Assembly: GCF_009835145.1 (NCBI RefSeq)
Contig: NZ_APKE01000019.1
Location: 33,369 to 97,368, forward strand
DNA from: Profundibacterium mesophilum KAUST100406-0324
GTDB lineage: Bacteria > Pseudomonadota > Alphaproteobacteria > Rhodobacterales > Rhodobacteraceae
Reading direction: 5' to 3'
Length of the DNA: 64,000 nucleotides
Position numbers and translations under genes: made by a program. Shown piece after piece: positions 33,739-41,972 of this stretch. Position 1 is the first letter of the stretch. Each line of letters starts with the position of its first letter. The notes below the pieces were generated by a model. It had not been told where the DNA came from, ran no database searches, and saw only the letters and a program-made list of their open reading frames with translations.

Positions 33739-34535
33739 GGATGACGGTCGAAGCAGGGAACGGGGGGGCACTGCTCGCCGCCTTGATCGCGGGGCTTGCC
33801 ACGGCGCCGCAAGCCGGAGCGCAGAGCGCACAGGAGTTCATCGCGGCGCTTTCGGGAAGCTGGTATGCCTTCGATCCCGCCTATTCGAGCGGCGACGGTC
33901 CGTGCAGGATCGATCTCGCACCCGAGCCGGGGGCCGACGGGCAATACACCGCCATGCCGGAGGGATGCGCGGACATTTTCGCCGCCGCGGAAAGCTGGAG
34001 CATCGATAACGCCAATCTCATGCTGGCGGATGCGCAGGGCCGGACCCTCGCGCAGCTTGGCGGCAACCAGGCACGGATCACCGGATTGGCCAGTCAAAGC
34101 GGCCGCGGCGTCATCCTCGAGCGTGCCGAGGGGGATGCCCATGCGCAATTCCTGTCGAATGCCTTGCGCCGCCATACATGCTTCTATTTGGGGACGAGCG
34201 CCGAATGCAGTGACACGCAGGACCGCGATCGGCCGGTATTCGATGATGACGGCACCGCACAGGTGGAGTTGTCGGTGAACCTGACCGCCTATAGCCAACC
34301 CCGGCGTGGCAGCGCGAGCCTCGGTGTCATATCGCAAGGAAACTGCGTCATCGTGGACCAGTGTCTCGCTGCCTCGGACGGGCTGTGGTGCCGGGCACGC
34401 TTCGGCGAGACCGAGGCATGGCTTGGCAAGGCGGCGGTGCGGCAGGCCGAATGGCCGATCGTGACCTATGTCAACGGTTGCACGGCACCGCCCGGCGCGG
34501 CGGCCCCCGATACAAGTCCGCCCGAGAGCGGCTGA
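33735..34535 (+). CDS. AprI/Inh-like protease-inhibitor domain fused to an SH3-like domain
   Basis: A 266-residue secreted protein with signal ending near AGAQ. Residues about 32-130 have the Inh/AprI layout (LSGSWYAFDPAYSSGDGPCRIDL ... MPEGCADIFAAAESWSIDNANLMLADAQGRTLAQL), including the paired Cys of that lipocalin-like fold. Such domains inhibit serralysin-type metalloproteases. After a middle segment with a Cys pair (THTCFYLGTSAEC-like), residues about 195-240 form an SH3-like domain (VISQGNCVIVDQC...LWCRARFGETEAWLGKAAV). Gene overlap with csgH implies a curli-linked role, perhaps protecting subunits from proteolysis or binding the cell wall. This role is inference. Confidence 0.75.
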   Translation: MRMTVEAGNGGALLAALIAGLATAPQAGAQSAQEFIAALSGSWYAFDPAYSSGDGPCRIDLAPEPGADGQYTAMPEGCADIFAAAESWSIDNANLMLADAQGRTLAQLGGNQARITGLASQSGRGVILERAEGDAHAQFLSNALRRHTCFYLGTSAECSDTQDRDRPVFDDDGTAQVELSVNLTAYSQPRRGSASLGVISQGNCVIVDQCLAASDGLWCRARFGETEAWLGKAAVRQAEWPIVTYVNGCTAPPGAAAPDTSPPESG

Positions 34536-34553
34536 TCGCGTTATCTCGCGGGA

Positions 34554-34580
34554 CGGGGGGGCTTGTCGCTCCGCCCCCCG
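34554..34580. terminator. Hairpin between convergent genes
   Basis: CGGGGGG (34554-34560) pairs with CCCCCCG (34574-34580) across a 13-base loop, between the AprI-SH3 stop and the end of the minus-strand channel gene. It could end both transcripts, but no T-run flanks it. Confidence 0.4.
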
Positions 34581-34592
34581 CATGCCGCTCCG

Positions 34593-35642
34593 TCAGTTGC
34601 GCGGAAGACGTTTCGCTGCAATGTAGTAGAGGGTGTAGCCGGTCAGGTCCGCGATCGGATCCGACAGATCGAAGCTCACGGTTTCCGTCTCGCCCGGCCG
34701 GCGCAGCGCGATGAGGGTGGCGCCCCGCTTGCGCAGTCGCCGGATCCACCCCTGCAGATCGGTGGCCGCGCTTCCACCCGGACGGATCTGCATGGAGTGC
34801 AGCGTGGCGTTGCGGCTGGCCGATGACAGGTCGGCAAGCACGGCGGAGGCACCCGGATCCACCATGGCCCGGCTAACCAGTTCGACGGAGGTCGAAGAAA
34901 CGCATTCGATCTGTGCCACGTGATGATCGAGCAGTTGCGCCTTTTCGCGATCCTCGAAATAGGCCACGACATGGCCCTTCGGCTCCAGCGCGCCCACCGC
35001 GAGACCCGCCGCGAGACATTCATCGTCGTTCCCGGGCATGATCACGACATGCGCGGCCCCCTTGATTCCCGCCCGTTCCAGATCACGCAGGCTCGAGAGG
35101 CTGTTGGCGTGCACCGAGGTGAACGCGCTGCGGCCGCGCGGCGCATTGGCCCCCGCGGCGATGACGATCACGTCCTTGCCCGCGTGATGCATCCGCGTCT
35201 CGCGCAGGAGCCGTTCCGTATCGCCGGGTATGTAGCCGACGATCACCACATGGCCGTAACGGTCCGTGAAATCCCCAAGCCCGTTCATGATCGTCTGTAC
35301 TCCCTCTTGGATTGCGATGAAGACCCGTCCGAGGAGGAACGAGGCAAAGATGGCGATGGCGCCGGGCACCACGAAAAGCGCGGTGAAAATCGCACCCCAC
35401 CGGGTGCCGGGGCTGAGATCGCCGTATCCCACGGTCGATCCGGTCACCACATAGAAGTAGAGATAACGGGCCCAGTTCTGCGTCAGCTCGGTTTCGCCCA
35501 GCAAGAACAGCCCGACATAGGAGATGGACACATGAAGTGTCGTCAGCACGAGCGCCGCGCGCCAGCTGAGCCGTGCCAGGTCCTGCAGCATCTTGCGTGC
35601 GAGGCGGGCAAACCCTCCCGGCATCTTGTTATAGAAATTCAT
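34593..35642 (-). CDS. Two-TM potassium channel with RCK-type domains
   Basis: A 349-residue membrane protein. Helix 1 (about residues 30-50), a pore loop with the K+ filter T70-V-G-Y-G-D75, and helix 2 (about 85-105) form a 2TM channel. The cytoplasmic part is an RCK/TrkA-N domain (HVVIVGYIPGDTERLLRETR; HVVIMPGNDDECLAAGLAVGAL; HVVAYFEDREKAQLL) but lacks a perfect GxGxxG. The C-terminal stretch (RKRGATLIALRRPGETETVSFDLSDPIADLTGYTLYYIAAKRL) is a TrkA-C-like lobe. Probable ligand-gated K+ efflux or uptake channel. Confidence 0.9.
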   Translation of the reverse strand: MNFYNKMPGGFARLARKMLQDLARLSWRAALVLTTLHVSISYVGLFLLGETELTQNWARYLYFYVVTGSTVGYGDLSPGTRWGAIFTALFVVPGAIAIFASFLLGRVFIAIQEGVQTIMNGLGDFTDRYGHVVIVGYIPGDTERLLRETRMHHAGKDVIVIAAGANAPRGRSAFTSVHANSLSSLRDLERAGIKGAAHVVIMPGNDDECLAAGLAVGALEPKGHVVAYFEDREKAQLLDHHVAQIECVSSTSVELVSRAMVDPGASAVLADLSSASRNATLHSMQIRPGGSAATDLQGWIRRLRKRGATLIALRRPGETETVSFDLSDPIADLTGYTLYYIAAKRLPRN

Positions 35643-35791
35643 GGCAACCGTTACTTATTGGGGCCGTGCGGCAGCCGGCAGCCATGTTGGTGCCTTGCAG
35701 GGGCGGATCTTGCAAGCCCCCAAAAAGGGGGTTGCGGGCGGTTCGGGGCCATGCGCGCATGATGGGTGTGCCATTGCTGGAGGACATCGCG

Positions 35792-36145
35792 ATGATCAAG
35801 GCCGCCGCCATCCTGCTGAGCTGTCAACTGGTCGGAACCGCCGTGTCGCGGGCCTTCGGCCTGGCCGTTCCCGGACCGGTTCTGGGGCTTTTGGCCCTGC
35901 TGGCCCTTCTGGCGCTGCGGCCCGGGCTGGCCGGACGGATCGCGGCACCGTCACATGCGCTTTTGGCGAACATGTCGCTGCTTTTCGTGCCCGCCGGGGT
36001 CGGCGCTATCGACCATTTCGACAGTTTCGGAAGCGACGGTCCGGCGCTGCTCACGGCGCTTGTGCTGAGCACGATCCTGGCCATTCTCGCGGGCGTCGGC
36101 GCGTTCCTCCTCGTCGCGCGGATGATCGGGCATCGCGATGAATGA
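35792..36145 (+). CDS. LrgA/CidA-family holin-like membrane protein
   Basis: A 117-residue membrane protein with four hydrophobic helices. Marks are LLSCQLVGTAVSRAFGLAVPGPVLGLLALL and the LLANMSLLFVPAGVGAIDHFD segment that defines LrgA/CidA. ATG 35792 has a GGAGG eight bases upstream; longer frames run into unrelated DNA. The end overlaps the lrgB-type gene by eight bases. The pair is implicated in autolysis control and, in some bacteria, in export of small organic acids such as pyruvate. Confidence 0.88.
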   Translation: MIKAAAILLSCQLVGTAVSRAFGLAVPGPVLGLLALLALLALRPGLAGRIAAPSHALLANMSLLFVPAGVGAIDHFDSFGSDGPALLTALVLSTILAILAGVGAFLLVARMIGHRDE

Positions 36146-36854
36146 TCCGGTGATCCTGTGGAGCTACCTGGCCGAGGAGCCCTTGCTCTGGCTCGCCGTG
36201 ACGCTTCTGGCCTATGTGCTGGCGGACCATGTATCCGAGCGCGCGCGCCGTCATCCCCTGGCCAATCCTGTCCTGATCGCCGTCATCGTGATCGGCGCGG
36301 TGCTGCACGTGAGCGGCACGCCCTACAGGGTCTATTTCGAAGGGGCGCAATTCGTCCACTTCCTGCTCGGTCCCGCGACGGTCGCGCTTGCGGTGCCCCT
36401 TTTCGAGAATCTCGGCACCGTGCGGCGGGCGGTCTTTCCGATGCTCGCGGCCCTGTTGGCCGGCTCGCTGACCGCGATTCTCTCGGCCCTCGGGATCGCG
36501 TGGGCCCTGGGCGTGCGCGGGGATCTGCTGCTCTCGCTCGCACCCAAATCAACCACCGCGCCGGTGGCGCTCGGCGTGGCCGAGGCCATCGGCGGCATCC
36601 CCTCGCTTACCGCGGTTCTCGTGATCGTGACCGGGGTGATCGGCGCCATTGTCGCCACGCCGATGCTCAATGCCCTGGGCATCAGGGATTGGCGCGCCAG
36701 GGGGTTCGCGGTCGGCGTGGCCGCGCATGGCATCGGCACGGCGCATGCATTCCGAATCCACGGCACGGCGGGCGCGTTCTCTGGGATCGGGATGGGAATG
36801 AACGCGGTCCTGACAGCGGTGATCGTTCCCGTGATCGTCGCGTTCTTTTTCTGA
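36138..36854 (+). CDS. LrgB/CidB-family membrane protein
   Basis: A 238-residue membrane protein with about six to seven helices. The family segments are FEGAQFVHFLLGPATVALAVPLFENL, LLLSLAPKSTTAPVALGVAEAIGGIPSLTAVLVIVTGVIGA and GVAAHGIGTAHAF, all typical of LrgB. It overlaps the lrgA-type gene and is co-translated with it. No LytTR-type regulator lies nearby. Confidence 0.9.
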   Translation: MNDPVILWSYLAEEPLLWLAVTLLAYVLADHVSERARRHPLANPVLIAVIVIGAVLHVSGTPYRVYFEGAQFVHFLLGPATVALAVPLFENLGTVRRAVFPMLAALLAGSLTAILSALGIAWALGVRGDLLLSLAPKSTTAPVALGVAEAIGGIPSLTAVLVIVTGVIGAIVATPMLNALGIRDWRARGFAVGVAAHGIGTAHAFRIHGTAGAFSGIGMGMNAVLTAVIVPVIVAFFF

Positions 36855-36915
36855 TATGAAAATTACATAATGCTGATTATGAGGATAAGCAGTTCGCAGG
36901 AAGGCGCCGGTACTG

Positions 36916-37686
36916 TCAGGTTTTCGGCCGCAGCGTATCCGATGGCGCGCCACGCCGGGTATCGGTGCGCTGAGACGACGCTTCTTGCGGCACGGGCCCC
37001 TCGCCGCTCCAGATCTTGCGCTCGCGCAGCATCGCGTTCGACACGGTAATCAGGTGACGTTCCATCGCCCCGGCCGCCGCGGCCGAGCGCCTTTCGGAGA
37101 TGTGCGTGACGAGTTCCTCGTGCTGGCGTCCCAGCTCCGCCAGCCGCTCGGGTGTCATCGTGGCGCGGCGACGGCTTGTCCATTGCGCATGACGGCGCAC
37201 CGAGCGGATCGATTGATGGATCGTGAGAAAGAGGGGATTATGAGCCAGTTCGGCGATCTTGAAGTGAAAGATATCGTCGGCGGTCTCGTAACTGCGGACA
37301 TCCTGCGCCCGCAAGGTCGCGCCCATGAGCCGGCGCAGAAGTTGCAGCTCTTCGGCGCTGGCACGTTGCGCGGCGAGCGCGGCGAGCGCCGGCTCGACTT
37401 CCAGCCGCACCTCCATGACGTTCTGCGGCGTGACCTGGCGCGCGAGCGTCCGCACGGCACCGGCGGCGGGTGGCGGCGCGGCGAAGGTCCCCTGCCCCTG
37501 GCGCCGGAAAATACCGCCCTCGGCCTCGATCACGTCGAGCAGCCGGCGCAGCCGAGTGCGCCCGACACCCATCCGTTCGGCGAGCTGCCGCTCGGGAAGG
37601 ACGCGCCCGTTCGCCAGCAATGTCCCGTCGCGCAGCCCGTCACGCAGCCCGGCGAGCAGCTCGGCCTCCTCGGGCTCGCCGCTCAC
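36916..37686 (-). CDS. GntR/FadR-family transcriptional regulator with FCD domain
   Basis: A 256-residue regulator. The GntR helix-turn-helix is near residues 10-70 (LPERQLAERMGVGRTRLRRLLDVIEAEGGIFRRQGQGTF), and an FCD ligand domain follows (VMEVRLEVEPALAALAAQRA ... DIFHFKIAELAHNPLF ... HEELVTHISERR), whose His residues probably bind metal. It is the last gene of the long importer/GGT operon and starts with a GTG in a GTGA overlap with the TauE-like gene. It likely controls the operon through the inverted repeats upstream of the dppD-like gene. Confidence 0.9.
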   Translation of the reverse strand: MSGEPEEAELLAGLRDGLRDGTLLANGRVLPERQLAERMGVGRTRLRRLLDVIEAEGGIFRRQGQGTFAAPPPAAGAVRTLARQVTPQNVMEVRLEVEPALAALAAQRASAEELQLLRRLMGATLRAQDVRSYETADDIFHFKIAELAHNPLFLTIHQSIRSVRRHAQWTSRRRATMTPERLAELGRQHEELVTHISERRSAAAAGAMERHLITVSNAMLRERKIWSGEGPVPQEASSQRTDTRRGAPSDTLRPKT

Positions 37687-38513
37687 CAGCCCATGGCCTT
37701 GGCGAGGTCCCAGAACATGCGCGCCGAGGTGATCGCGAGGAACAGCCCGAATGCCAGTCTGAGCGCACGCTGGGGGATCGTATGGGCGATCCGTACACCG
37801 ACCCGCGCGAAGGTCGTCGTCAGGGGAATGATCACGGCAACCGCCACGAGATTGATGTAGCCTACCGAGAATGGCGGCAGCCCTTCCGCGTCCAGCCCGG
37901 TCAAAAGGTAGATGATCGCGCCGGGGAGCCCGATGATGAAGCCGATCGCCGCCGATGTACCGACCGCCCGCCGGATGTCGTATCCGAGAAAATTGAGCAG
38001 CGGCACGCAGACCGTCCCCCCCCCGATCCCCATCATCGACGATACGGCCCCCGCGAAGACGCCGAAGCCCGCCCAGACCGGCTTCGAGAAACTGCGCGGC
38101 GCCGCGCCGTCGCCCGGACGGCGCAGGATCATGTCGGCGGCCACCACCGCCGCAACGATCGCGAAGACCGCGATGAGGATGCGCCCGTCGATCAGCCCGC
38201 CGGTGAAGCTCCCCAGGACGACACCGACGAGGATCGACGGCGCCCAGAGCTTGAGCAGCGCGGTATCGATGGCGCCGCGCCTGTAATGACCGCGCGCCGA
38301 GGACAGCGAGGTGAAGACGATCGTCGCCAGGGAGGTGCCGACCGAAAGCTGCATGGTCAGTCCGGGCTCCATCCCGGTGAAGGACAGGGCGAAATAAAGA
38401 GCGGGAACGATGACGATGCCGCCCCCAACGCCCAGAAGGCCCGCAAGGATGCCGCCCGCGACGCCGGCAGAGACGGCGATGGCAAGAAGCGTCGCGATCG
38501 TGCCGAAATCCAT
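37683..38513 (-). CDS. TauE/SafE-family membrane exporter
   Basis: A 276-residue membrane protein with about eight helices arranged as two repeats, each with a Gly-rich box (GGILAGLLGVGGGIVIVPAL and SMMGIGGGTVCVPLLNFLGYDIRRAVGTSAAIGF). This is the TauE/SafE family, whose members export sulfite, sulfoacetate or related organosulfur anions. ATG 38513 begins four bases after the DUF1028 stop. Its presence in a gamma-glutamyl-peptide operon suggests disposal of a sulfur anion formed from the substrate, as inference. Confidence 0.88.
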   Translation of the reverse strand: MDFGTIATLLAIAVSAGVAGGILAGLLGVGGGIVIVPALYFALSFTGMEPGLTMQLSVGTSLATIVFTSLSSARGHYRRGAIDTALLKLWAPSILVGVVLGSFTGGLIDGRILIAVFAIVAAVVAADMILRRPGDGAAPRSFSKPVWAGFGVFAGAVSSMMGIGGGTVCVPLLNFLGYDIRRAVGTSAAIGFIIGLPGAIIYLLTGLDAEGLPPFSVGYINLVAVAVIIPLTTTFARVGVRIAHTIPQRALRLAFGLFLAITSARMFWDLAKAMGW

Positions 38514-38517
38514 GCGT

Positions 38518-39267
38518 TCAGGTCTCCGTGCTGGTGGCGCGCGATTGCGAGGGGCGTCCCGCGGCGATGCGCCGCTCCTCGGCATCGGCTATGGCGCGGT
38601 CGATCGGTCCGCGATCCACGATGCCCGAGAAATTCGCAGCGGTGGGCATGGCCTCGGCGACATGGAGGTAGCGCTCGCCCGCCACGTCGAGCAGTCGGCG
38701 CAGCTCGGCGAGTGGATCGGCATCGTCATCGACCCTGAGCGAGAGGTAGGCGTAATCCTCGCCCCTGTGGATCGTCAGGCCCGCCGCCTGCCGGCCGCGC
38801 TTGTCGCCGCCCGCCGCCTCGCCGGCCTCCATCGCCGCAAGAAGGCGCTCGGCCATCGAGCCCTGCGCCCCGGCATAGGCATCGAAGCAGGCCCGCACGA
38901 CCTCGGGCCCGGTCAACATGTTGCCGGCAACCGAATGCCGCTCGCCGACGAGGTGGCCCGCCCAATCGATGCAGTCGGCCCCCGTATGGGCGGTGAAGCG
39001 GCCCTGCGCGTCCATCATGTGGCACTGCCGCGCGGCGCGTCCCTCGTCGCGGGCGACGAGATCGGCGAGCACGTCCTCGGCGCTTTCCCCGCCGGCCAGC
39101 CGCGCACGCCCCTGGCTGCCCCAGAGCGGGTTGACGAAGGCTTGGGTGGCGACGGCGCAGCGCGCGCCGACATAGGGCACTGCCCCGCCGCAGGCGAAGA
39201 AGCGCGAGGCGACGGCGATCCCGATCTCGCCCGTGGCCCGGTCATGTGCAATGATCGAATAGGTCAT
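38518..39267 (-). CDS. DUF1028 family protein (Ntn-hydrolase-like)
   Basis: A 249-residue DUF1028 protein. The N terminus MTYSIIAHDRATGEIGIAVASRFFACG..VPYVGARCAVATQAFVNPLWG and the central HSVAGNMLTGPEV are diagnostic. The family has an Ntn-hydrolase-like fold but no established reaction. It starts three bases after the gamma-glutamyltransferase stop; the two are frequently neighbours in proteobacteria, suggesting joint action on gamma-glutamyl compounds. Confidence 0.88.
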   Translation of the reverse strand: MTYSIIAHDRATGEIGIAVASRFFACGGAVPYVGARCAVATQAFVNPLWGSQGRARLAGGESAEDVLADLVARDEGRAARQCHMMDAQGRFTAHTGADCIDWAGHLVGERHSVAGNMLTGPEVVRACFDAYAGAQGSMAERLLAAMEAGEAAGGDKRGRQAAGLTIHRGEDYAYLSLRVDDDADPLAELRRLLDVAGERYLHVAEAMPTAANFSGIVDRGPIDRAIADAEERRIAAGRPSQSRATSTET

Positions 39268-39270
39268 CCT

Positions 39271-41055
39271 TCAGCGCCCCACCGCATATGCCTGCATCAG
39301 GCGCGGCGTCGCCGCCGCACGCAACATGCCGTCCGGCTCGCGCAGCGCGGCCGTCAGGCGTCCCACGGACCATGGCTCGGCCACCGTCACCTCGTGGCCG
39401 CGCGCACGCAGCGCGGAAATCGTCTCCTCGCCCGCCGATGGCTCGATCATCATCTCGCCCGGCTTGACCGCGCGCGGATAGAACGATCCCTGGAAATGCA
39501 TCGAGTGGAACAAGGGCGCGTCCATCCCCTCCTGTAGGTCGAGCCCGTGATGCACGAAGCGCAGGAACCAGACAAGCTGCCACTGGTCCTGCTGATCGCC
39601 GCCGGGCGTGCCGAAGACCAGTGCGCGCCCATCCTTCTCGGCCAGGGTCGGTGTCAGGGTGGTGCGCGGACGACGCCCCGGCGCCAGCGATGTCGGAAGC
39701 CCCTCGTCGAGCCAGAACATCTGTGCGCGGCTGTTGAGCGGAAAGCCAAGTCCGGGGATCACCGGTGAGCTTTGCAGCCAGCCGCCAGAGGGGGTCGCGG
39801 CGACCATGTTGCCCCAGCGGTCGATCACGTCGAGATGCACCGTGTCACCGCGCTTCTCGCTCAGATGGGCCATCGTCGGCTCTTGCGGCGGCGCGTCGGG
39901 ATTGATGTCGAACTGGCGGCCGGCGCGTTCGATCGCGGCATCGGCCAGTCGCTCGAAGCCGTCGATGCGGCCGGGCCGCTGCTCGGTCGATGCCCGTTCG
40001 CCGATCAGCGCCGCACGATCGCGCCCGTAATCATCGGACAGAAGCCGGTCGAGCGGGATCTCGGAATGGTCCGGATCGCCGTAATAGGCCTCGCGGTCGG
40101 CATAGGCCAGTTTCATCGCCTCGATGACGGTATGGGTGAACTCGGCCCCGTTCGGATCCATCGCGGCCAGGTCGAAGTTCTTGAGGATCGAGAGCGCCTG
40201 CAGCAAGACGGGCCCTTGCCCCCAAGGCCCGGTCTTGTGCACGGTCCAGCCGTGATACTCCGCCGAGACCGGCGGCTCGCTGCGTGCGCGCCAGCCGGCC
40301 ATGTCCTCGCGGCTCAGGACGGCGCGGTTGCGCCCGCCGGACACGTCATGCACCTCCGCATCGGCGAGGTAGGCACTGACCGCTTCGGCGACGAAGCCTT
40401 CGGCCCATTCGGTGCGGGCCGCGTCGATGCGGGCCTCTCGCGTGTCGCCGCCGCTTTCGGCAAGGCGCTGGTATGTCGCGGCGAGATCGGGATTGCGGAA
40501 AAGCTCGTGCGCTTCGGGTGCCCGGCCCTCCGGCGCCCAGACCGCCGCGGATGTCGGCCACTCGTCCTGGAAATAACGCACGAGCCCCTGCATCGTCGCC
40601 GCGACGCGCGGCAGGACCGGATGGCCGTCGCGGGCATAGGCGATCGCGGGCGCCATCACGTCGGCAAGCTCCATCGTGCCATGATCGCGCAGCATCAGCA
40701 TCCAGCCGTCGAAGGCGCCGGGGATCACCGTCGCGAGCAATCCGGTGCCGGGGATCAGTTCGAGCCCCTGCGCGCGGTAATGCTCGATCGTGGCCCCCGC
40801 CGGGGCCGGACCTTGCGCACAGAGCACCTCGACCTGCCCGGTCTTGGCCGATCGGTAGATCGCCGGCATGTCCCCCGCCGGCCCGTTCAGGTGCGGCTCG
40901 ACGATCTGCAGCACGAGCCCGGTTGCCACGGCGGCGTCGAAGGCGTTGCCCCCGCGCTCGAGGATGCCCATGCCCACGGCGCTCGCGATCCAGTGGGTCG
41001 AGGTGACGGTGCCGAAAGTGCCGCGGATCTCGGGGCGGGTGGTGAAGCCTGTCAT
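39271..41055 (-). CDS. Gamma-glutamyltransferase, apparently cytoplasmic
   Basis: A 594-residue gamma-glutamyltranspeptidase/hydrolase that cleaves gamma-glutamyl bonds, as in glutathione, and self-cleaves into two subunits. The nucleophile Thr405 opens the small subunit (GDTVHLDVIDRWGNMVAATPSGGWLQSSP), followed by GRRPRTTLTPTL and FGTPGGDQQDQW. The N terminus (MTGFTTRPEIRGTFGTVTSTHW) carries no signal peptide, unlike periplasmic Ggt, so it should act inside the cell on imported substrate. AGAGAGA precedes ATG 41055. Longer readings upstream fall within the permease gene. Confidence 0.93.
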   Translation of the reverse strand: MTGFTTRPEIRGTFGTVTSTHWIASAVGMGILERGGNAFDAAVATGLVLQIVEPHLNGPAGDMPAIYRSAKTGQVEVLCAQGPAPAGATIEHYRAQGLELIPGTGLLATVIPGAFDGWMLMLRDHGTMELADVMAPAIAYARDGHPVLPRVAATMQGLVRYFQDEWPTSAAVWAPEGRAPEAHELFRNPDLAATYQRLAESGGDTREARIDAARTEWAEGFVAEAVSAYLADAEVHDVSGGRNRAVLSREDMAGWRARSEPPVSAEYHGWTVHKTGPWGQGPVLLQALSILKNFDLAAMDPNGAEFTHTVIEAMKLAYADREAYYGDPDHSEIPLDRLLSDDYGRDRAALIGERASTEQRPGRIDGFERLADAAIERAGRQFDINPDAPPQEPTMAHLSEKRGDTVHLDVIDRWGNMVAATPSGGWLQSSPVIPGLGFPLNSRAQMFWLDEGLPTSLAPGRRPRTTLTPTLAEKDGRALVFGTPGGDQQDQWQLVWFLRFVHHGLDLQEGMDAPLFHSMHFQGSFYPRAVKPGEMMIEPSAGEETISALRARGHEVTVAEPWSVGRLTAALREPDGMLRAAATPRLMQAYAVGR

Positions 41056-41072
41056 GGTCTCTCTTTCGAAGG

Positions 41073-41972
41073 TCAGTGTTCGCGCGGGTCGAGCGCATCG
41101 CGCAGCCCGTCGCCCAGAAGGTTGAAGCCAAGAACGACCAGGAAGATCGCGATGCCCGGCCAGAGCGCCATCCAGGGCGCCTGGCTCAGGAAGTTCTTGG
41201 CGGTATTGAGCATCGAGCCCCATGAGGGCGCCGGCGGCTGCTGGCCGAGCCCGAGAAAGGAGAGCGAGGCCTCGGCGATGATCGCGGTGGCGATAGTCAG
41301 CGTCGCCTGCACGAGGACGGGAGGCAGGATGTTGGGAAAGATGTAGCGGGTGAGGATGCGGTGCGTCGGCAGGCCGGTCGCATGCGCGCCCTCGACATAA
41401 TCCTCGGCCTTGACCGAGATCACCTGCCCGCGCGTCAGGCGGATGAAGATCGGCGTAGCCGAAAGGCCGATGGCGATCATCGCGTTTCCGAGCGAGGGGC
41501 CCAGGAAGGCGGCGAGCGCGATCGCGAGGATCAGGAAGGGCGCCGCCAGCAACGCCTCGGTGCAGCGCGAGATCACGCTGTCGGTCCAGCCGCCGAAATA
41601 TCCCGCGAGAATGCCGAGCGGGACGCCCGCGAGAAGGGCGATCCCCACCGAGACGACGCCGGCCATCAGCGAGGCGCGCGCGCCCCAGACAAGGCGCGAA
41701 AGCACGTCGCGTCCGATCTCGTCGGTGCCGAAGGGGTGTGCTGCCGAAGGCGCCTTGCGCACGGCGCCCCAATCGGTCGCAACCGGATCGGGGATCGGCA
41801 GGATCGGCGCCATAAGTGCCATCAAGATGAAAAAGCCGACGAGGAAGCCGCCGAGCATCGCGGATTTGTGGCTCCTGAACTTCTTCCACACGCGGTTCTC
41901 GGGGCGGGCCGAGAGGACGGGATCGGCGGCGCTTTGCGGGTCGATGGTTTGCGGTGTCGCGGGCTGGGCCAT
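41073..41972 (-). CDS. Peptide-type ABC transporter permease (DppC-like)
   Basis: A 299-residue inner-membrane permease. Marks are the N-terminal cytoplasmic tail, HPFGTDEIGRDVLSRLVWGARASLMAGVVSVGIALLAGVPLGILAGYFGG (OppC N-terminal domain) and the EAA loop EDYVEGAHATGLPTHRILTRYIFPNILPP. It forms the channel with the DppB-like permease. It starts in a TGATG overlap; a GTG three bases earlier is possible. Confidence 0.93.
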   Translation of the reverse strand: MAQPATPQTIDPQSAADPVLSARPENRVWKKFRSHKSAMLGGFLVGFFILMALMAPILPIPDPVATDWGAVRKAPSAAHPFGTDEIGRDVLSRLVWGARASLMAGVVSVGIALLAGVPLGILAGYFGGWTDSVISRCTEALLAAPFLILAIALAAFLGPSLGNAMIAIGLSATPIFIRLTRGQVISVKAEDYVEGAHATGLPTHRILTRYIFPNILPPVLVQATLTIATAIIAEASLSFLGLGQQPPAPSWGSMLNTAKNFLSQAPWMALWPGIAIFLVVLGFNLLGDGLRDALDPREH

